Positions 54,318-62,509 are shown, counted from the stretch's first letter. The stretch is 64,000 nucleotides of DNA from Larkinella insperata (GCF_026248825.1 NZ_CP110973.1:124001-188000); one strand, 5' to 3'. Notes: generated by a model not told the origin, from the sequence alone. Made by a program: numbers and translations.

Positions 54318-55046
54318 TTATTCTTTTCGAAATCTCCACTCTTTCTCTTTGATGGGCGCTTCCTGTATGCATTTGTAAAGCTCCTGGTCGTCCTTAAAAC
54401 CCAGTTGGTGCAATTGATGTGCTTCGATCTGCACCGTAAAGTCGGATGAATCAAAGGGCCATGGATCGACGCCCAGGGTCTGGTCCGTCCGTTGAAAAAC
54501 GTAGTAGATAATCCCATCCGGACCGGGACTAATTTCCAGCCGTCGCTCCTTCTGCGGCAAATCGTCCTGGCACAAAATAAGAGATAGAGAATCACACCAC
54601 TGTAAGAAGGCGTAGGCATACTTTGCCTCTTTTACGGAAAGCTCCATTTGCCGAATCCACTTCTTCTGGTTTTGCCGCTGCTCCTCCAGAAACTCGGCCA
54701 GTTCGGTGTTCTGGTCTTCCAGCACACTATACAAGTACGTTGCGTGCATCGAAACCATCAGGGCATTCCAGCGGCTTTTTTCCAGCGCAATTTCAACCAT
54801 CCGCTTGGCTTGCGCAACGGAGTATTCATCAATCAGAAAATCCTTTGGAGCTCCGGCCACGGTCAGGTGGTTTCTACCTTCCCAAGGCTCCTGCCCATCA
54901 TCGTGTTCCGTTAAGGCCACGAGCGTCTCAACCCAACGGTCGGTTCGTTTTTCTGCACTCCAGTGGGTGGCAATTTTGACCGCCAGCAAACCGTGGGCCT
55001 GTTGATGAATCAATTCCCAGCCAAAATCTGTACTTCTGACAATCAT
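54318..55046 (-). CDS. DUF3891-family protein
   Basis: A 242-residue soluble protein. The start MIVRSTDFGWELIHQQAHGL and the following AVKIATHWSAE match DUF3891, where Gln-x-x-His near the N-terminus is conserved; RNHLTVAGAPKDFL, WNALMVSMHATYLY and EFLEEQRQNQKKW are further family-like segments. The family has an all-helical, possibly metal-binding fold of unknown activity and is often found with stress and glycogen/trehalose genes. It is downstream of the general stress protein gene on the same strand, separated by a terminator. Confidence 0.8.
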   Translation of the reverse strand: MIVRSTDFGWELIHQQAHGLLAVKIATHWSAEKRTDRWVETLVALTEHDDGQEPWEGRNHLTVAGAPKDFLIDEYSVAQAKRMVEIALEKSRWNALMVSMHATYLYSVLEDQNTELAEFLEEQRQNQKKWIRQMELSVKEAKYAYAFLQWCDSLSLILCQDDLPQKERRLEISPGPDGIIYYVFQRTDQTLGVDPWPFDSSDFTVQIEAHQLHQLGFKDDQELYKCIQEAPIKEKEWRFRKE

Positions 55047-55070
55047 ATATTTGTTGACCTGTTTATTAGC

Positions 55071-55102
55071 AAAAATGCCGACCTGAAGAGGTCGGCATTT
55101 TT
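55071..55102. terminator. Terminator after the general stress protein gene
   Basis: Perfect stem AAAAATGCCGACCT / AGGTCGGCATTTTT with a 4-nt loop; on the minus strand it ends the 55122-55625 gene. Confidence 0.88.
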
Positions 55103-55121
55103 CTATATTAGACGATAATGA

Positions 55122-55625
55122 CTACCGGTTTTCCACTATTTTGTTTTCGCCTTCCTTGTAGGTGTCACCCGTCAGAGCGGCCCGGGCCATTTCAAAAAGC
55201 CGTACCATCCGACTGGATGTTGAGTCCCAGTATTCAGCGGTTTCGATGTGTACTTTCAGGATTGCCAGTTGCGGGTCATCCTTGCCTTCGGGAAACCACG
55301 GTTTAGCCATCGGCGACCACAACTCCTCAATTTTGGCCCGATCATGAAGTTCCTGGGCCGTACCACTCACGGACACATATGAAGCGTCAGCAACGTCGGC
55401 AAACGCCACGTTTACTTTATAGTTCTCGCTGATCTGATCGGTTTTTGGAGAGTTTTCTTTAGTGAAAAACCACAGGTCGCCATTTTCATCAAGCTGCATG
55501 ACCGCCATCGGTCGGCTGACGAGGTTTCCGCTTCCGTCCTGGGTGGTAAGCATCCCAATTCGAATATCTTCGATCAGTTCACTTACTTTCGCCATTTCCT
55601 TATTCTGTTGTTCTTTGGTTTCCAT
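55122..55625 (-). CDS. Pyridoxamine 5'-phosphate oxidase-like general stress protein
   Basis: A 167-residue split-barrel flavin-binding protein of the general stress protein 26 group. IRIGMLTTQDGSGNLVSRPM and DLWFFTKENSPKTDQI give the flavin site; NVAFADVADASYVSVSGTAQ and AEYWDSTSS are characteristic of this group. Relatives are induced by general stress in many bacteria; the reaction is not settled. A strong hairpin lies 27 bp before the start codon. Confidence 0.9.
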   Translation of the reverse strand: METKEQQNKEMAKVSELIEDIRIGMLTTQDGSGNLVSRPMAVMQLDENGDLWFFTKENSPKTDQISENYKVNVAFADVADASYVSVSGTAQELHDRAKIEELWSPMAKPWFPEGKDDPQLAILKVHIETAEYWDSTSSRMVRLFEMARAALTGDTYKEGENKIVENR

Positions 55626-55993
55626 GGTTACTGATGATTAAACTAAAAATAAACAGCCGATTGGATTTAGTATACACTAAAACAATCGGCTGTCTTCCCA
55701 CTAGTATCTATATACGGTGCCGATTTCCGGTCCAAGGTCTTCACCCGGTTAAACTATTTCTGAAAGCTGACGCAGTTTATATAGTTAGCTACAGAACGTT
55801 TACCACATCAAGAATTCACAGTCAGGTATACGCATTGGATATCGTTTTTCTCCCGATCTAGTTTTGCTTCCGCTTTTGCCGCGCTGCTCTTGAGGGCGTG
55901 GTTTCTGACAGAATTTCCCGATGGCCGATGGCCCAGCCGGTTAAGGACCAGCACCGTTTTTAATTACTTACAGATCCGATTTCGGATACCGGA
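55626..55993. other. Region between general stress protein and four-helix protein genes
   Basis: About 370 bp. Apart from the leader hairpin (55653-55693) I see no gene or motif that can be supported. Confidence 0.45.
55653..55693 (-). promoter_or_regulatory. Hairpin in the leader of the general stress protein gene
   Basis: Perfect 11-bp stem ACAGCCGATTG / CAATCGGCTGT enclosing a nearly palindromic TTTAGTATACACTAAA. On the minus strand it is followed by TTTATTTTTAG, so it could terminate read-through from upstream or act as an attenuator. Confidence 0.55.
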
Positions 55994-56398
55994 TTAGTTG
56001 TAAAGCATTTCCTGACGACCAAGTGCCACAAACAGGGAACGGGAAGTTTCCGTTTCTTCGTCGTGGTGAATACCCATTTCCAGAATGGCCATGCAAGCCC
56101 GGATGCACTGGCGGCAGGTTGAAGCAATCTGACAGGCTCGTTCGGCGCTCAGTTGCTCGCACTCTTCGGCGCACTTTTCGCACACTTCAATGCAGGTCCG
56201 GGCCAGTAACCGCGTGTTCTCAGATCCCCGAACATACAGAACCGCTACCTGACGGCATAGATCAGCACAGTCCAGACTCAAGAAAATGCAGCGGTACAAA
56301 TCTTCAATATCCTGCTGACGGGAACACTCAGTAGCGTATTCGTCACAGGTAGAAGCGCAATTTATTAAGGTGTCGTAAATGTTTTTCTTCCAGATCAT
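55994..56398 (-). CDS. Cysteine-rich four-helix-bundle copper-binding-type protein
   Basis: A 134-residue helical protein with 14 cysteines (residues 14, 18, 25, 37, 44, 48, 69, 73, 76, 80, 89, 95, 98, 102), many in CxxC/CxxxC spacing along helices (CIEVCEKCAEEC; CQIASTCRQCIRAC). This is the pattern of the four-helix copper-storage (Csp-like)/DUF326 family, where the cysteines line the bundle and bind Cu(I). No signal peptide, so cytosolic. It follows the small gene at 56437 by 38 bp on the same strand and shares its predicted sigma-54 promoter. Confidence 0.88.
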   Translation of the reverse strand: MIWKKNIYDTLINCASTCDEYATECSRQQDIEDLYRCIFLSLDCADLCRQVAVLYVRGSENTRLLARTCIEVCEKCAEECEQLSAERACQIASTCRQCIRACMAILEMGIHHDEETETSRSLFVALGRQEMLYN

Positions 56399-56436
56399 GG
56401 TGAATCGACTTTATTGGGTTGGGATATTGAACAGGA

Positions 56437-56643
56437 TTAGCTAAACTGAGTATCGGCAGATTCCATAAACCGTCGTCGGGACCAACTGCGGGCTTCCTGG
56501 ATGCTGGTCGAAATCACTTGTTTCTGATCCGACTCATGCTGGCCCTGAAGCGAATTAGCAATTTCAATTGCCTTGGCCCGAACGCTGGGGGGAAGCGAAC
56601 GCATCGCTGCCGGAAAATGTGTTTGAGTCCAGAACATCATCAT
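56437..56643 (-). CDS. Small helical protein, hypothetical
   Basis: A 68-residue soluble protein starting at the first of three consecutive ATGs (MMMFWTQTHFPAAMRSLPPS). The middle is helical (VRAKAIEIANSLQ). It is arginine- and serine-rich at the end (RSWSRRRFMES). Not recognised by name, but it resembles small stress-linked proteins of this phylum. It leads an operon with the cysteine-rich four-helix protein; a sigma-54-like element lies 29 bp upstream. Confidence 0.65.
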   Translation of the reverse strand: MMMFWTQTHFPAAMRSLPPSVRAKAIEIANSLQGQHESDQKQVISTSIQEARSWSRRRFMESADTQFS

Positions 56644-56671
56644 CTTTCTCACTTGATATTGCTTATCTCAT

Positions 56672-56687
56672 TGAGATAATTATGCCA
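56672..56687 (-). promoter_or_regulatory. Sigma-54-like -24/-12 element (minus strand)
   Basis: Minus strand TGGCATA-ATTA-TCTCA. A palindromic TTATCTCA/TTGAGATAA overlaps the -12 half. TTCTACA (minus, 56805-56811) lies about 118 bp upstream. Confidence 0.5.
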
Positions 56688-56804
56688 TACTGAATTCCCC
56701 ACTTCATGAATACTACGTCCACTCACACCTAATTGATAATCAGTCTTATAATGGTGACACATTTTTTATATTTATTTTCAACTTTACCTTTTTCCGGGTA
56801 ATCG

Positions 56805-56855
56805 TGTAGAAATTAGCGGCCTCAGTGTGTAGCAAAATCCACAGATTACTACACA
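56805..56855. promoter_or_regulatory. Candidate enhancer sites upstream of the four-helix operon
   Basis: TTCTACA on the minus strand (56805-56811) and a TGTGTAG ... CTACACA inverted pair (56826-56832 and 56849-56855). Confidence 0.4.
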
Positions 56856-56884
56856 AAAAATGGCCACTGATTTTTCAGTGGCCA
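56855..56884 (-). terminator. Terminator after the histidine kinase gene
   Basis: Minus strand TGGCCACTGA, AAAA loop, TCAGTGGCCA (perfect 10 bp), then TTTTTT. Confidence 0.9.
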
Positions 56885-56911
56885 CGAGTATAGTTTATTA
56901 TTTTATCAGGA

Positions 56912-58375
56912 TTATTTAGGAAATATCAACCTAAAAGTGGTTCCCATTCCCTCCTGACTCTCTACTTCGATGGAGCCTCGGTGGCTGTTAATGATGTTTT
57001 GCGTGGTGGTCAGGCCAAGCCCCATACCTCCCTGTTTTCCGGTAAAGAAGGGATCAAATAGCCGCTGCCGGTTTTGCTCAGAAATACCAGTTCCGTTATC
57101 CTCGACACAAACCATAATAGCCCGATCGCCCAGCGAAATGGTCTTTACAGTCAGAACGCCAGTCATCTCCTTCATAGCTTCTACGGCATTGATCAAAATG
57201 TTAAGCAGAGCTGTTTTGAACTGTTCCTTGTCGAGCCGCACCTCACTATCATCGGTCGTGAAATCGGTAATGAGCTTCATACCCTTTAGCTGGAGCCGGT
57301 CGTGAACCAGGTGCAGGGTTTCTTTTACCGCTTCATTAAGGCTATACGGGGTTAATTCCAGGTCTCTCGGTTTCGATGAGTTGAGCATTTCGGTGATCAA
57401 CTGGCCGATGCGCTCCGCATTCCGACGAATGATGTTGATATAGAGGGATAAACCCGGATCTTCGGGTGGCAACTCCTCGCGAAGTTGCTCCAGCGCTAGG
57501 TGCAGGTTAGTGAGCGGATTGCGGACTTCGTGCGCAATGCTCCGGGCAATCTGACCCGTCATGCTCAGCTTCTCAGCAATCAGCAGATCCCGTTGCGCTT
57601 TCTTTTGCTGGGTTACATCCCGAACGATGGTTTGAAACCAGTTGGTTACCCCGGCTTTGTCCGGAATCGCCACAACCGAGAGCAGGCAGTCAATTTTTTT
57701 CTGGTCTTTGCTAACCAGCACGACTTCCGTATCCTTCACATGCACCGGACCATCGATTTGCTGCCGCAGCAGATCATAGACCTCTGGCTTATCGAACAGA
57801 TCCCGCACACTCATCGAACGCAATTCTTCGCTGGTGTAACCCGTCAGATTGACCATCGACGGGTTTATTTCCTGAAACTCAAAATTGCGGTCCGTAATAA
57901 AGATGGCATCAATCGACCGTTCAAACAGCGAACGATACCGGTTTTCTTTTTCGGCCAGCTCCCCTACGGTATGCGCCTGCCGCATGGCATAGCGAATACT
58001 TCGTCCGAGCAACTGAGCGTCGATCCGGCCTTTCACCAGGTAATCGGCAGCACCCAGTTTCAGCGCCGAATAGTCTACCTCCAGATCATCCTGCCCGGTC
58101 AGCAGAATCATGGGCGTCTTGAAGCCCGTGTTAAAGGCCTCCTGAATCAATTCAATACCCGTACGTTCACCCAGACGGTAATCGACTAGGTACACATCGT
58201 ACGTATTCTGGTAAACATGTTCCAACGCCGAATTGAAATCACTGACCCAATCAAGCTTGATGTTGGCGTTGTCGCGGGTAGATAGTAGCGATTTTGTCAG
58301 GACAAAATCATCTTCATCGTCTTCAACCAATAAAACCCGAATGTTTTTTTCCGATAGTTCATCGGGTTGAGTCAT
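56912..58375 (-). CDS. Hybrid-type histidine kinase: REC-PAS-HisKA-HATPase
   Basis: A 487-residue soluble sensor kinase. From the N-terminus: a receiver domain (IRVLLVEDDEDDF, phosphoacceptor about Asp65 in VYLVDYRLG), a PAS domain (YRSLFERSIDAIFITDRNFE), a HisKA dimerisation domain with RSIAHEVRNPLTNLHLALEQ (His about 282) and an ATPase domain (NILINAVEAM, VEDNGTGI, GMGLGLTTTQNII). No transmembrane helix, so it senses an internal signal or takes phosphate by its receiver. The start at 58375 overlaps the end of the response-regulator gene by 17 bp, showing translational coupling; a start at 58396 is possible. Confidence 0.92.
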   Translation of the reverse strand: MTQPDELSEKNIRVLLVEDDEDDFVLTKSLLSTRDNANIKLDWVSDFNSALEHVYQNTYDVYLVDYRLGERTGIELIQEAFNTGFKTPMILLTGQDDLEVDYSALKLGAADYLVKGRIDAQLLGRSIRYAMRQAHTVGELAEKENRYRSLFERSIDAIFITDRNFEFQEINPSMVNLTGYTSEELRSMSVRDLFDKPEVYDLLRQQIDGPVHVKDTEVVLVSKDQKKIDCLLSVVAIPDKAGVTNWFQTIVRDVTQQKKAQRDLLIAEKLSMTGQIARSIAHEVRNPLTNLHLALEQLREELPPEDPGLSLYINIIRRNAERIGQLITEMLNSSKPRDLELTPYSLNEAVKETLHLVHDRLQLKGMKLITDFTTDDSEVRLDKEQFKTALLNILINAVEAMKEMTGVLTVKTISLGDRAIMVCVEDNGTGISEQNRQRLFDPFFTGKQGGMGLGLTTTQNIINSHRGSIEVESQEGMGTTFRLIFPK

Positions 58376-58808
58376 CAGGTAAGGAAACGGTGTCAATCCA
58401 GTATTTTTTTATGGTGTTCGTAATATCAAGCAACGTGCTGTAATCAAATGGCTTCGAAATATAAGAACTTACGCCCAGATCATAGGTGCGCAGGATATCT
58501 TCTTCGGCCGTCGACGTTGTTAATACAACGATAGGAATTTGTCGCAATTGTTCGTTGGCCTTGATTTCACGCAAGGCCTGAATGCCGTTTTTCCGGGGCA
58601 TGTTCAAGTCCAGAATAATCAGGCTGGGCCGCGTAACCGATCCATAGGGATCCCGTTGCAGCAGAAAGTCAATCAACTCTTCTCCATCCTCTACAAAATA
58701 TAGCTTTGCAGTCAGATTATTTTCGCGAAAAGCCTGTTCGATCAACATACGATCATCAGCGTCGTCGTCCGCGATCAATATACTGATTGTTGGTTGCTTG
58801 CTCATCAT
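58359..58808 (-). CDS. Single-domain response regulator (Rcp1/CheY-like)
   Basis: A 149-residue receiver domain: SILIADDDADDRMLIEQAF carries the acidic pocket, LIILDLNMPRKNGIQALREI the phosphoacceptor Asp, VVLTTSTAEEDI and SYISKPFDYSTL the Thr and Lys switch residues. The loop after beta-3 is long, as in Rcp-type regulators. There is no output domain, so it may pass phosphate to or from the overlapping histidine kinase gene product. A possible -24/-12 element lies 39 bp upstream. Confidence 0.92.
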   Translation of the reverse strand: MMSKQPTISILIADDDADDRMLIEQAFRENNLTAKLYFVEDGEELIDFLLQRDPYGSVTRPSLIILDLNMPRKNGIQALREIKANEQLRQIPIVVLTTSTAEEDILRTYDLGVSSYISKPFDYSTLLDITNTIKKYWIDTVSLPDDSTR

Positions 58809-58846
58809 TCTTATATATAGATTTGTCGATTTACTCCTGTGAATAA

Positions 58847-58862
58847 TACAAGTACAGTTCCA
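58847..58862 (-). promoter_or_regulatory. Sigma-54-like element upstream of the response regulator
   Basis: Minus strand TGGAACT-GTAC-TTGTA; GG and TTG positions match the -24/-12 spacing, the final GC is GT. Confidence 0.35.
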
Positions 58863-59096
58863 TTTATCTCACAACGGATATTTCCTTATGATTTCAGCGG
58901 AAAAGCAGATAATTTCTTGATTGAGCATTTTGTAAATTCCCATAATCTTACTCATTATCTTCTACAGTTTGAGAATTATCTTCCACATTATAGAAAGTTT
59001 TTTTTAGACACCTTTGTTAGATAGCCAACCAAAATAAAAGACAACACATTGAATATAAGAAGGTTAAGCGCGGCCTTTTATGATAAGTTATAGCTT

Positions 59097-59112
59097 GGCA
59101 CAAATTTATCTG
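59097..59112 (+). promoter_or_regulatory. Sigma-54-like element upstream of the PorT-like gene
   Basis: TGGCACA-AATT-TATCT: perfect TGGCAC -24 half, -12 half TATCT like the other local elements. 33 bp before the ATG. Confidence 0.5.
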
Positions 59113-59145
59113 GAAGGGGAAAGTAAACCATAATCCAATCAGTAC

Positions 59146-59775
59146 ATGAAAAAGTTGTTTGTCAATCTGTTGTTTTCTTCTGCACTGATCAGCAGTTTAA
59201 CCGTTTTAGATGCTGCTGCCCAGACGACACCCCGCACCGGAATTAAAGGCGGTTTAAATGCTAGCACATTATATCTCGATAATGTAGAGGATCGTAACGA
59301 ACGTATCGGCTTTCACGTCGGTGTTTTTACGCAAATACCAGTAAGCAACTTTTTTGCTATTCAACCTGAATTACAATATAGTATGAAAGGCGTCTCGGCC
59401 GATTACAACCTTTTCGGTGCAAGCGGTCGAAACAAATTTAATTTAAATTATGTGGAGCTACCCGTTCTGGCTACGTTTAAACTGGGCAATGCAGTTGACC
59501 TGCAAGTCGGTCCGTACGCTTCGTATCTGGTTAGTTCAAAGGTTGCTTCTGAGGGGGATCTCGGTTCGGATTACCGCAACATCAATCGGGATAATTTCAA
59601 TAAACTCGATTACGGTCTGGCCGGTGGTCTGAATATTTACTTTGGAACGGTTCTGCTGGGTCTGCGTTATGGGCAAGGCTTACAACCGGTAGCGAAAGAT
59701 GGGGCAGCGCGTCTGGTGATGGGAAATGCAAAAAATGCCGTTGGTCAGGTTTCAATCGGCTTTGCAATTAAATAA
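59146..59775 (+). CDS. PorT-family outer-membrane beta-barrel protein
   Basis: A 209-residue outer-membrane protein with signal peptide (SSLTVLDAAAQ). RTGIKGGLNASTLYLDNVED, GFHVGVFTQIPVSNFFAIQP, ELQYSMKG, NYVELPVLATFKLGNAVDLQ and GLRYGQGL are the alternating strands of the PorT/OMP_b-brl_2 barrel family, ending in an aromatic strand (QVSIGFAIK). It is a small eight-stranded-type barrel of unknown ligand. Expression probably belongs to the local stress regulon. Confidence 0.85.
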   Translation: MKKLFVNLLFSSALISSLTVLDAAAQTTPRTGIKGGLNASTLYLDNVEDRNERIGFHVGVFTQIPVSNFFAIQPELQYSMKGVSADYNLFGASGRNKFNLNYVELPVLATFKLGNAVDLQVGPYASYLVSSKVASEGDLGSDYRNINRDNFNKLDYGLAGGLNIYFGTVLLGLRYGQGLQPVAKDGAARLVMGNAKNAVGQVSIGFAIK

Positions 59776-59786
59776 GGAAAAGAAAA

Positions 59787-59845
59787 AATGCACAATTAGT
59801 GATGAAAGAGCGTAAAAAACGTCTAATCATGACTAGTTGTGCATT
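59787..59845. terminator. Bidirectional terminator between PorT-like and sigma-54 activator genes
   Basis: Arms AATGCACAATTAGT (59787-59800) and ACTAGTTGTGCATT (59832-59845) with one mismatch; T/A tracts on both sides. Confidence 0.75.
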
Positions 59846-59848
59846 CTT

Positions 59849-61300
59849 TTAGAGATGGATATCGTAAGCTTTAAGCTTATTGTAAAGCGTTTTCCGGTCG
59901 ATATTAAGTACTTCAGCAGCTTTCGTTTTGTTGTAGCCGGTTTTCTCAAGCACTTTAATAATGGCAGCGCGTTCTGCGTTTTCCGACACGGATTTTAAAT
60001 TATTTGCCGGAGCCACCGTCGATACCACCGTACCACTATCCTCTATGGCGTAGGTGGGTGAAATAATTTCGAACGGCAGACAATCCAGGGTAATTATATC
60101 GCCCTGCGCCAGCAGTACGGCCCTCTTCACGACGTTCTGAATTTCGCGAAGGTTACCATGCCAATAATATTCTTTCAGTTTTTCTTTTACTTCTTCGTCA
60201 AAACCTTGGACATTCTTTTCCAATTGTTCATTGGCGATATCCAGAAAATGTTCCGCGAAAAGGAGAATATCGGCTTTACGGTCCCGCAGGGGGGTCAATT
60301 CAATGCGGAACTCGTCCAGGCGGTGGAAAATATCTTCCCGAAAGCGCCCTTGCCGAACGGCTTCCCGCAGGTCTTCGTTGGTTGCGACCAGAATCCGCAC
60401 ATCGACTAAAATATCCGTATTGCTTCCAATGCGACGAATTTTGCGTTCCTGTAGAACACGCAGCAGTTTAATCTGATTTTCGTAGGAGAGGTTACCGATT
60501 TCGTCCAAAAATAAGGTTCCGCCATTAGCGTACTCAAAACTCCCCATCTTGTCGGACGTAGCCCCCGTAAATGATCCTTTGACATGCCCGAAAAGTTCAC
60601 TACCGGCCAGTTCTTTAGAGAGCGCTCCGCAATCGATAGCGACGAATGGCTTTCCAGCACGTTTGCTTTTCTGGTGAATAGCATTGGCCACAAACTCTTT
60701 TCCCGTACCGGTTTCACCCGTTATGATAACCGACATATTCGTCGGAGCAATCAGATCGATGTGTTTCTGAAGCATTTCGGCAGCGCGGCTTTTACCGAAA
60801 ATAAACCGCCGTCCCCCATTAATGACAGTTCCCGTTTTGGGAGAACGGGCTACGGGTTTAACCGGGCTCACTTCGGGCATTTCGTCCTCGTGGTCGTCCG
60901 CGGCAACAACGGCCACCGAGCGGGAATCGACCAGCTGGCTGCGACGATCAAGCGCACTTTTGATGGTGTAAAGAATTTCGTCCGGATACAGCGGCTTGGT
61001 CACATAGTCATAGGCTCCGTGCTTAACCGTTTGCACGGCCATCCGAACATCGGAATAACCCGTAATGATAATAACTGCGGTAGTTTGATCCAGTATTTTA
61101 ATGCGACGCAGCATTTCTAAGCCGTCCACATCGGGCAGCTTGAAATCACAGATAACCAGTTCGAACGAGTCTTTTCGCAGAAGAGTCAAGGCGTCATCTC
61201 CTCGTTGAACAGAAGCCGTCTTATATCCTTGTTTTGACAGAAAGCGTTCTAAAAGCAGGCATATATCCGTATTATCGTCAACGATTAAGATTCTTTCCAT
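59849..61300 (-). CDS. NtrC-type sigma-54-dependent response regulator
   Basis: A 483-residue activator. Receiver domain: ILIVDDNTDICLLLERF, phosphoacceptor Asp52 (VICDFKLPDVDG), TKPL Lys. AAA+ domain: Walker A GETGTGKE (195-202), GSFTGA (242-247, the sigma-54 contact loop; Ser variant of GAFTGA), Walker B TLFLDEIGN (262-270). C-terminal Fis-type helix-turn-helix: LEKTGYNKTKAAEVLNIDRK (451-470). It binds enhancer DNA and opens sigma-54 promoters by ATP hydrolysis. Its gene follows the receiver gene at 61350 by 49 bp. Several -24/-12-like elements lie in the surrounding 13 kb. Confidence 0.95.
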   Translation of the reverse strand: MERILIVDDNTDICLLLERFLSKQGYKTASVQRGDDALTLLRKDSFELVICDFKLPDVDGLEMLRRIKILDQTTAVIIITGYSDVRMAVQTVKHGAYDYVTKPLYPDEILYTIKSALDRRSQLVDSRSVAVVAADDHEDEMPEVSPVKPVARSPKTGTVINGGRRFIFGKSRAAEMLQKHIDLIAPTNMSVIITGETGTGKEFVANAIHQKSKRAGKPFVAIDCGALSKELAGSELFGHVKGSFTGATSDKMGSFEYANGGTLFLDEIGNLSYENQIKLLRVLQERKIRRIGSNTDILVDVRILVATNEDLREAVRQGRFREDIFHRLDEFRIELTPLRDRKADILLFAEHFLDIANEQLEKNVQGFDEEVKEKLKEYYWHGNLREIQNVVKRAVLLAQGDIITLDCLPFEIISPTYAIEDSGTVVSTVAPANNLKSVSENAERAAIIKVLEKTGYNKTKAAEVLNIDRKTLYNKLKAYDIHL

Positions 61301-61349
61301 ATAAGGACAGTTACAGTGTCCGTTAAAATAAACGTGGGTATAAAGTTAA

Positions 61350-61715
61350 CTAAACTTGGATATATTGTAAAGCCTGTTCGATGGTCTTACGGTTAAAAGG
61401 TTTACCAATAAAATAATCGGCCCCTTCCTGTGACGCTCTTTTACGCTCTGCAATTCCATCGAAAGCACTAATCATGATTACTTTGGTTTTGTCAGCCATG
61501 GTTCGGATGTGAGACAAAAGCTCAAACCCAACACCGTCCGGCAGGCTTAAATCAAGAAACACAGCATCATACGTTTGCTGTGCTAATCGCTGCCGGCCTT
61601 CTTCCAGAAAATTGGCACAAGTTGGCTGATACCCCATCCGCATCAACAAACCGGAAAGTAATAAACATATATCTGCTTCGTCGTCGACTATTAGAACTCT
61701 CTTTGTGTTCATCAT
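61350..61715 (-). CDS. Single-domain response regulator
   Basis: A 121-residue receiver (start ATG at 61715, MMNTKRVLIVDDEADICLLL; a start three bases later is equally possible). It has the acidic pocket, AVFLDLSLPDGVGFELLSHI with the phosphoacceptor, KVIMISAFDG and FIGKPFNRKTIEQAL. No output domain. It is 49 bp upstream of the sigma-54 activator gene on the same strand and may share phosphate with it or with the histidine kinase encoded at 56912. A longer in-frame start is less likely because it would add residues with no receiver character. Confidence 0.9.
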   Translation of the reverse strand: MMNTKRVLIVDDEADICLLLSGLLMRMGYQPTCANFLEEGRQRLAQQTYDAVFLDLSLPDGVGFELLSHIRTMADKTKVIMISAFDGIAERKRASQEGADYFIGKPFNRKTIEQALQYIQV

Positions 61716-62205
61716 ATTTGATATAACCGGCTTATATTGACTTCCGGTTTGCCAGCCTCTCATACGTATACCAAGTTTTACCGTGTTTCACCATTCAAAA
61801 ATTACATTATAAAATCCTATAGATAATAATGTGCCTAAAATGATCTTTTGGCACGCTTTTGGGGCAATCAGTCGAATTTAGGGTAAAATAGAGGCTATTT
61901 TAAAAAAAATATAAAATAGCTCTTTTAAATAGTGGTATAAATAATTTCATATTTCACCAAAAGGTGTTCTTTTCTCTACAACTTTATTCTACAACTGTGT
62001 ATTTTTTTCTACACTAAAGAGCTCAAATCATAGAGCTGATGCCTAAATCCCTCCAGCATTTTTCGAGAAATGGTCCTACAAACGTGCCATTTTTTGCATT
62101 TTTCAGAGATGACGTATTCCTTATTGTACTTTTGGCATAACATTTTCATATTAACTCGACATAAGCATCCACTATATAAATTACTCGGCTTACTAAACGA
62201 TAACA
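61716..62205. other. Divergent regulatory region upstream of the Lmo0937-type gene
   Basis: About 490 bp, AT-rich. TTCTACA occurs at 61987-61993 and 62007-62013 and CTCTACA at 61974-61980, about 120-160 bp before a -24/-12-like element (62133-62148). TGGCACG at about 61851 and TGGTATA at about 61933 look like -24 halves but lack a correctly spaced -12. Confidence 0.5.
62133..62148 (+). promoter_or_regulatory. Sigma-54-like element upstream of the Lmo0937-type gene
   Basis: TGGCATA-ACAT-TTTCA, 57 bp before the ATG. Confidence 0.5.
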
Positions 62206-62373
62206 ATGGGAAACTTGCTCTACACAGTCGCCGTTATTCTGATTATCATCTGGGCATTGGGCTTTTTTGGGATACTCGGGACGGGTCTTGCCGGCAACAA
62301 CCTGATTCACATACTACTGGTGATAGCTATCGTTGCAATCTTGCTTCGCGTAATTCGAGGACGGGGTGTTTAA
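62206..62373 (+). CDS. Lmo0937-family (DUF5670) small membrane protein
   Basis: A 55-residue protein read directly from the sequence: MGNLLYTVAVILIIIWALGF, then FGILGTGLAGNNLIHILLV and a basic end (LLRVIRGRGV). Two transmembrane helices with the WALGFFG and IHILLVIAI-type motifs are those of the Lmo0937 family, small membrane proteins repeatedly found in stress and sigma-B/sigma-54-like regulons. Function unknown. A terminator follows about 140 bp downstream. Confidence 0.88.
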   Translation: MGNLLYTVAVILIIIWALGFFGILGTGLAGNNLIHILLVIAIVAILLRVIRGRGV

Positions 62374-62509
62374 TCAATCGCACATCATTTAAGAACGCCG
62401 TTGACCTGATGGTCAATTGACTGTAGATATTTCGCTATTACAACCCTAGCGATACGTTTAGGTTTAGGTGGTTTCATTTTAGGTTAAGTACAAGTTACGG
62501 TGGGTACGG

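Larger units (their letters stand above)
58809..59145. promoter_or_regulatory. Divergent regulatory region with shared candidate enhancer
   Basis: About 337 bp between the response regulator (-) and PorT-like (+) genes. It holds a -24/-12-like element on each strand (58847-58862 minus, 59097-59112 plus). Between them are TTCTACA-GTT-TGAGAA (58960-58975) and TTCCACATTATAGAA (58981-58995), each about 100 bp from either promoter. Confidence 0.5.

Noticed and set aside
55634..55861. 75-codon plus-strand frame between the stress protein and four-helix genes
   Set aside because: No family pattern and it begins inside the leader hairpin of the opposite gene.
58839..59024. 61-codon plus-strand frame inside the divergent regulatory region
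   Set aside because: It starts at GTG, has no recognisable pattern and overlaps the predicted promoter and enhancer sites.
61851..61872. TGGCACG with a following GGGGC, resembling a sigma-54 promoter
   Set aside because: The GC lies two bases too far from the GG for -24/-12 spacing, and no gene start follows at a suitable distance.
61933..61950. TGGTATA ... TTTCA, similar to the local promoter elements
   Set aside because: The spacer is one base too long; sigma-54 promoters tolerate no spacing change.
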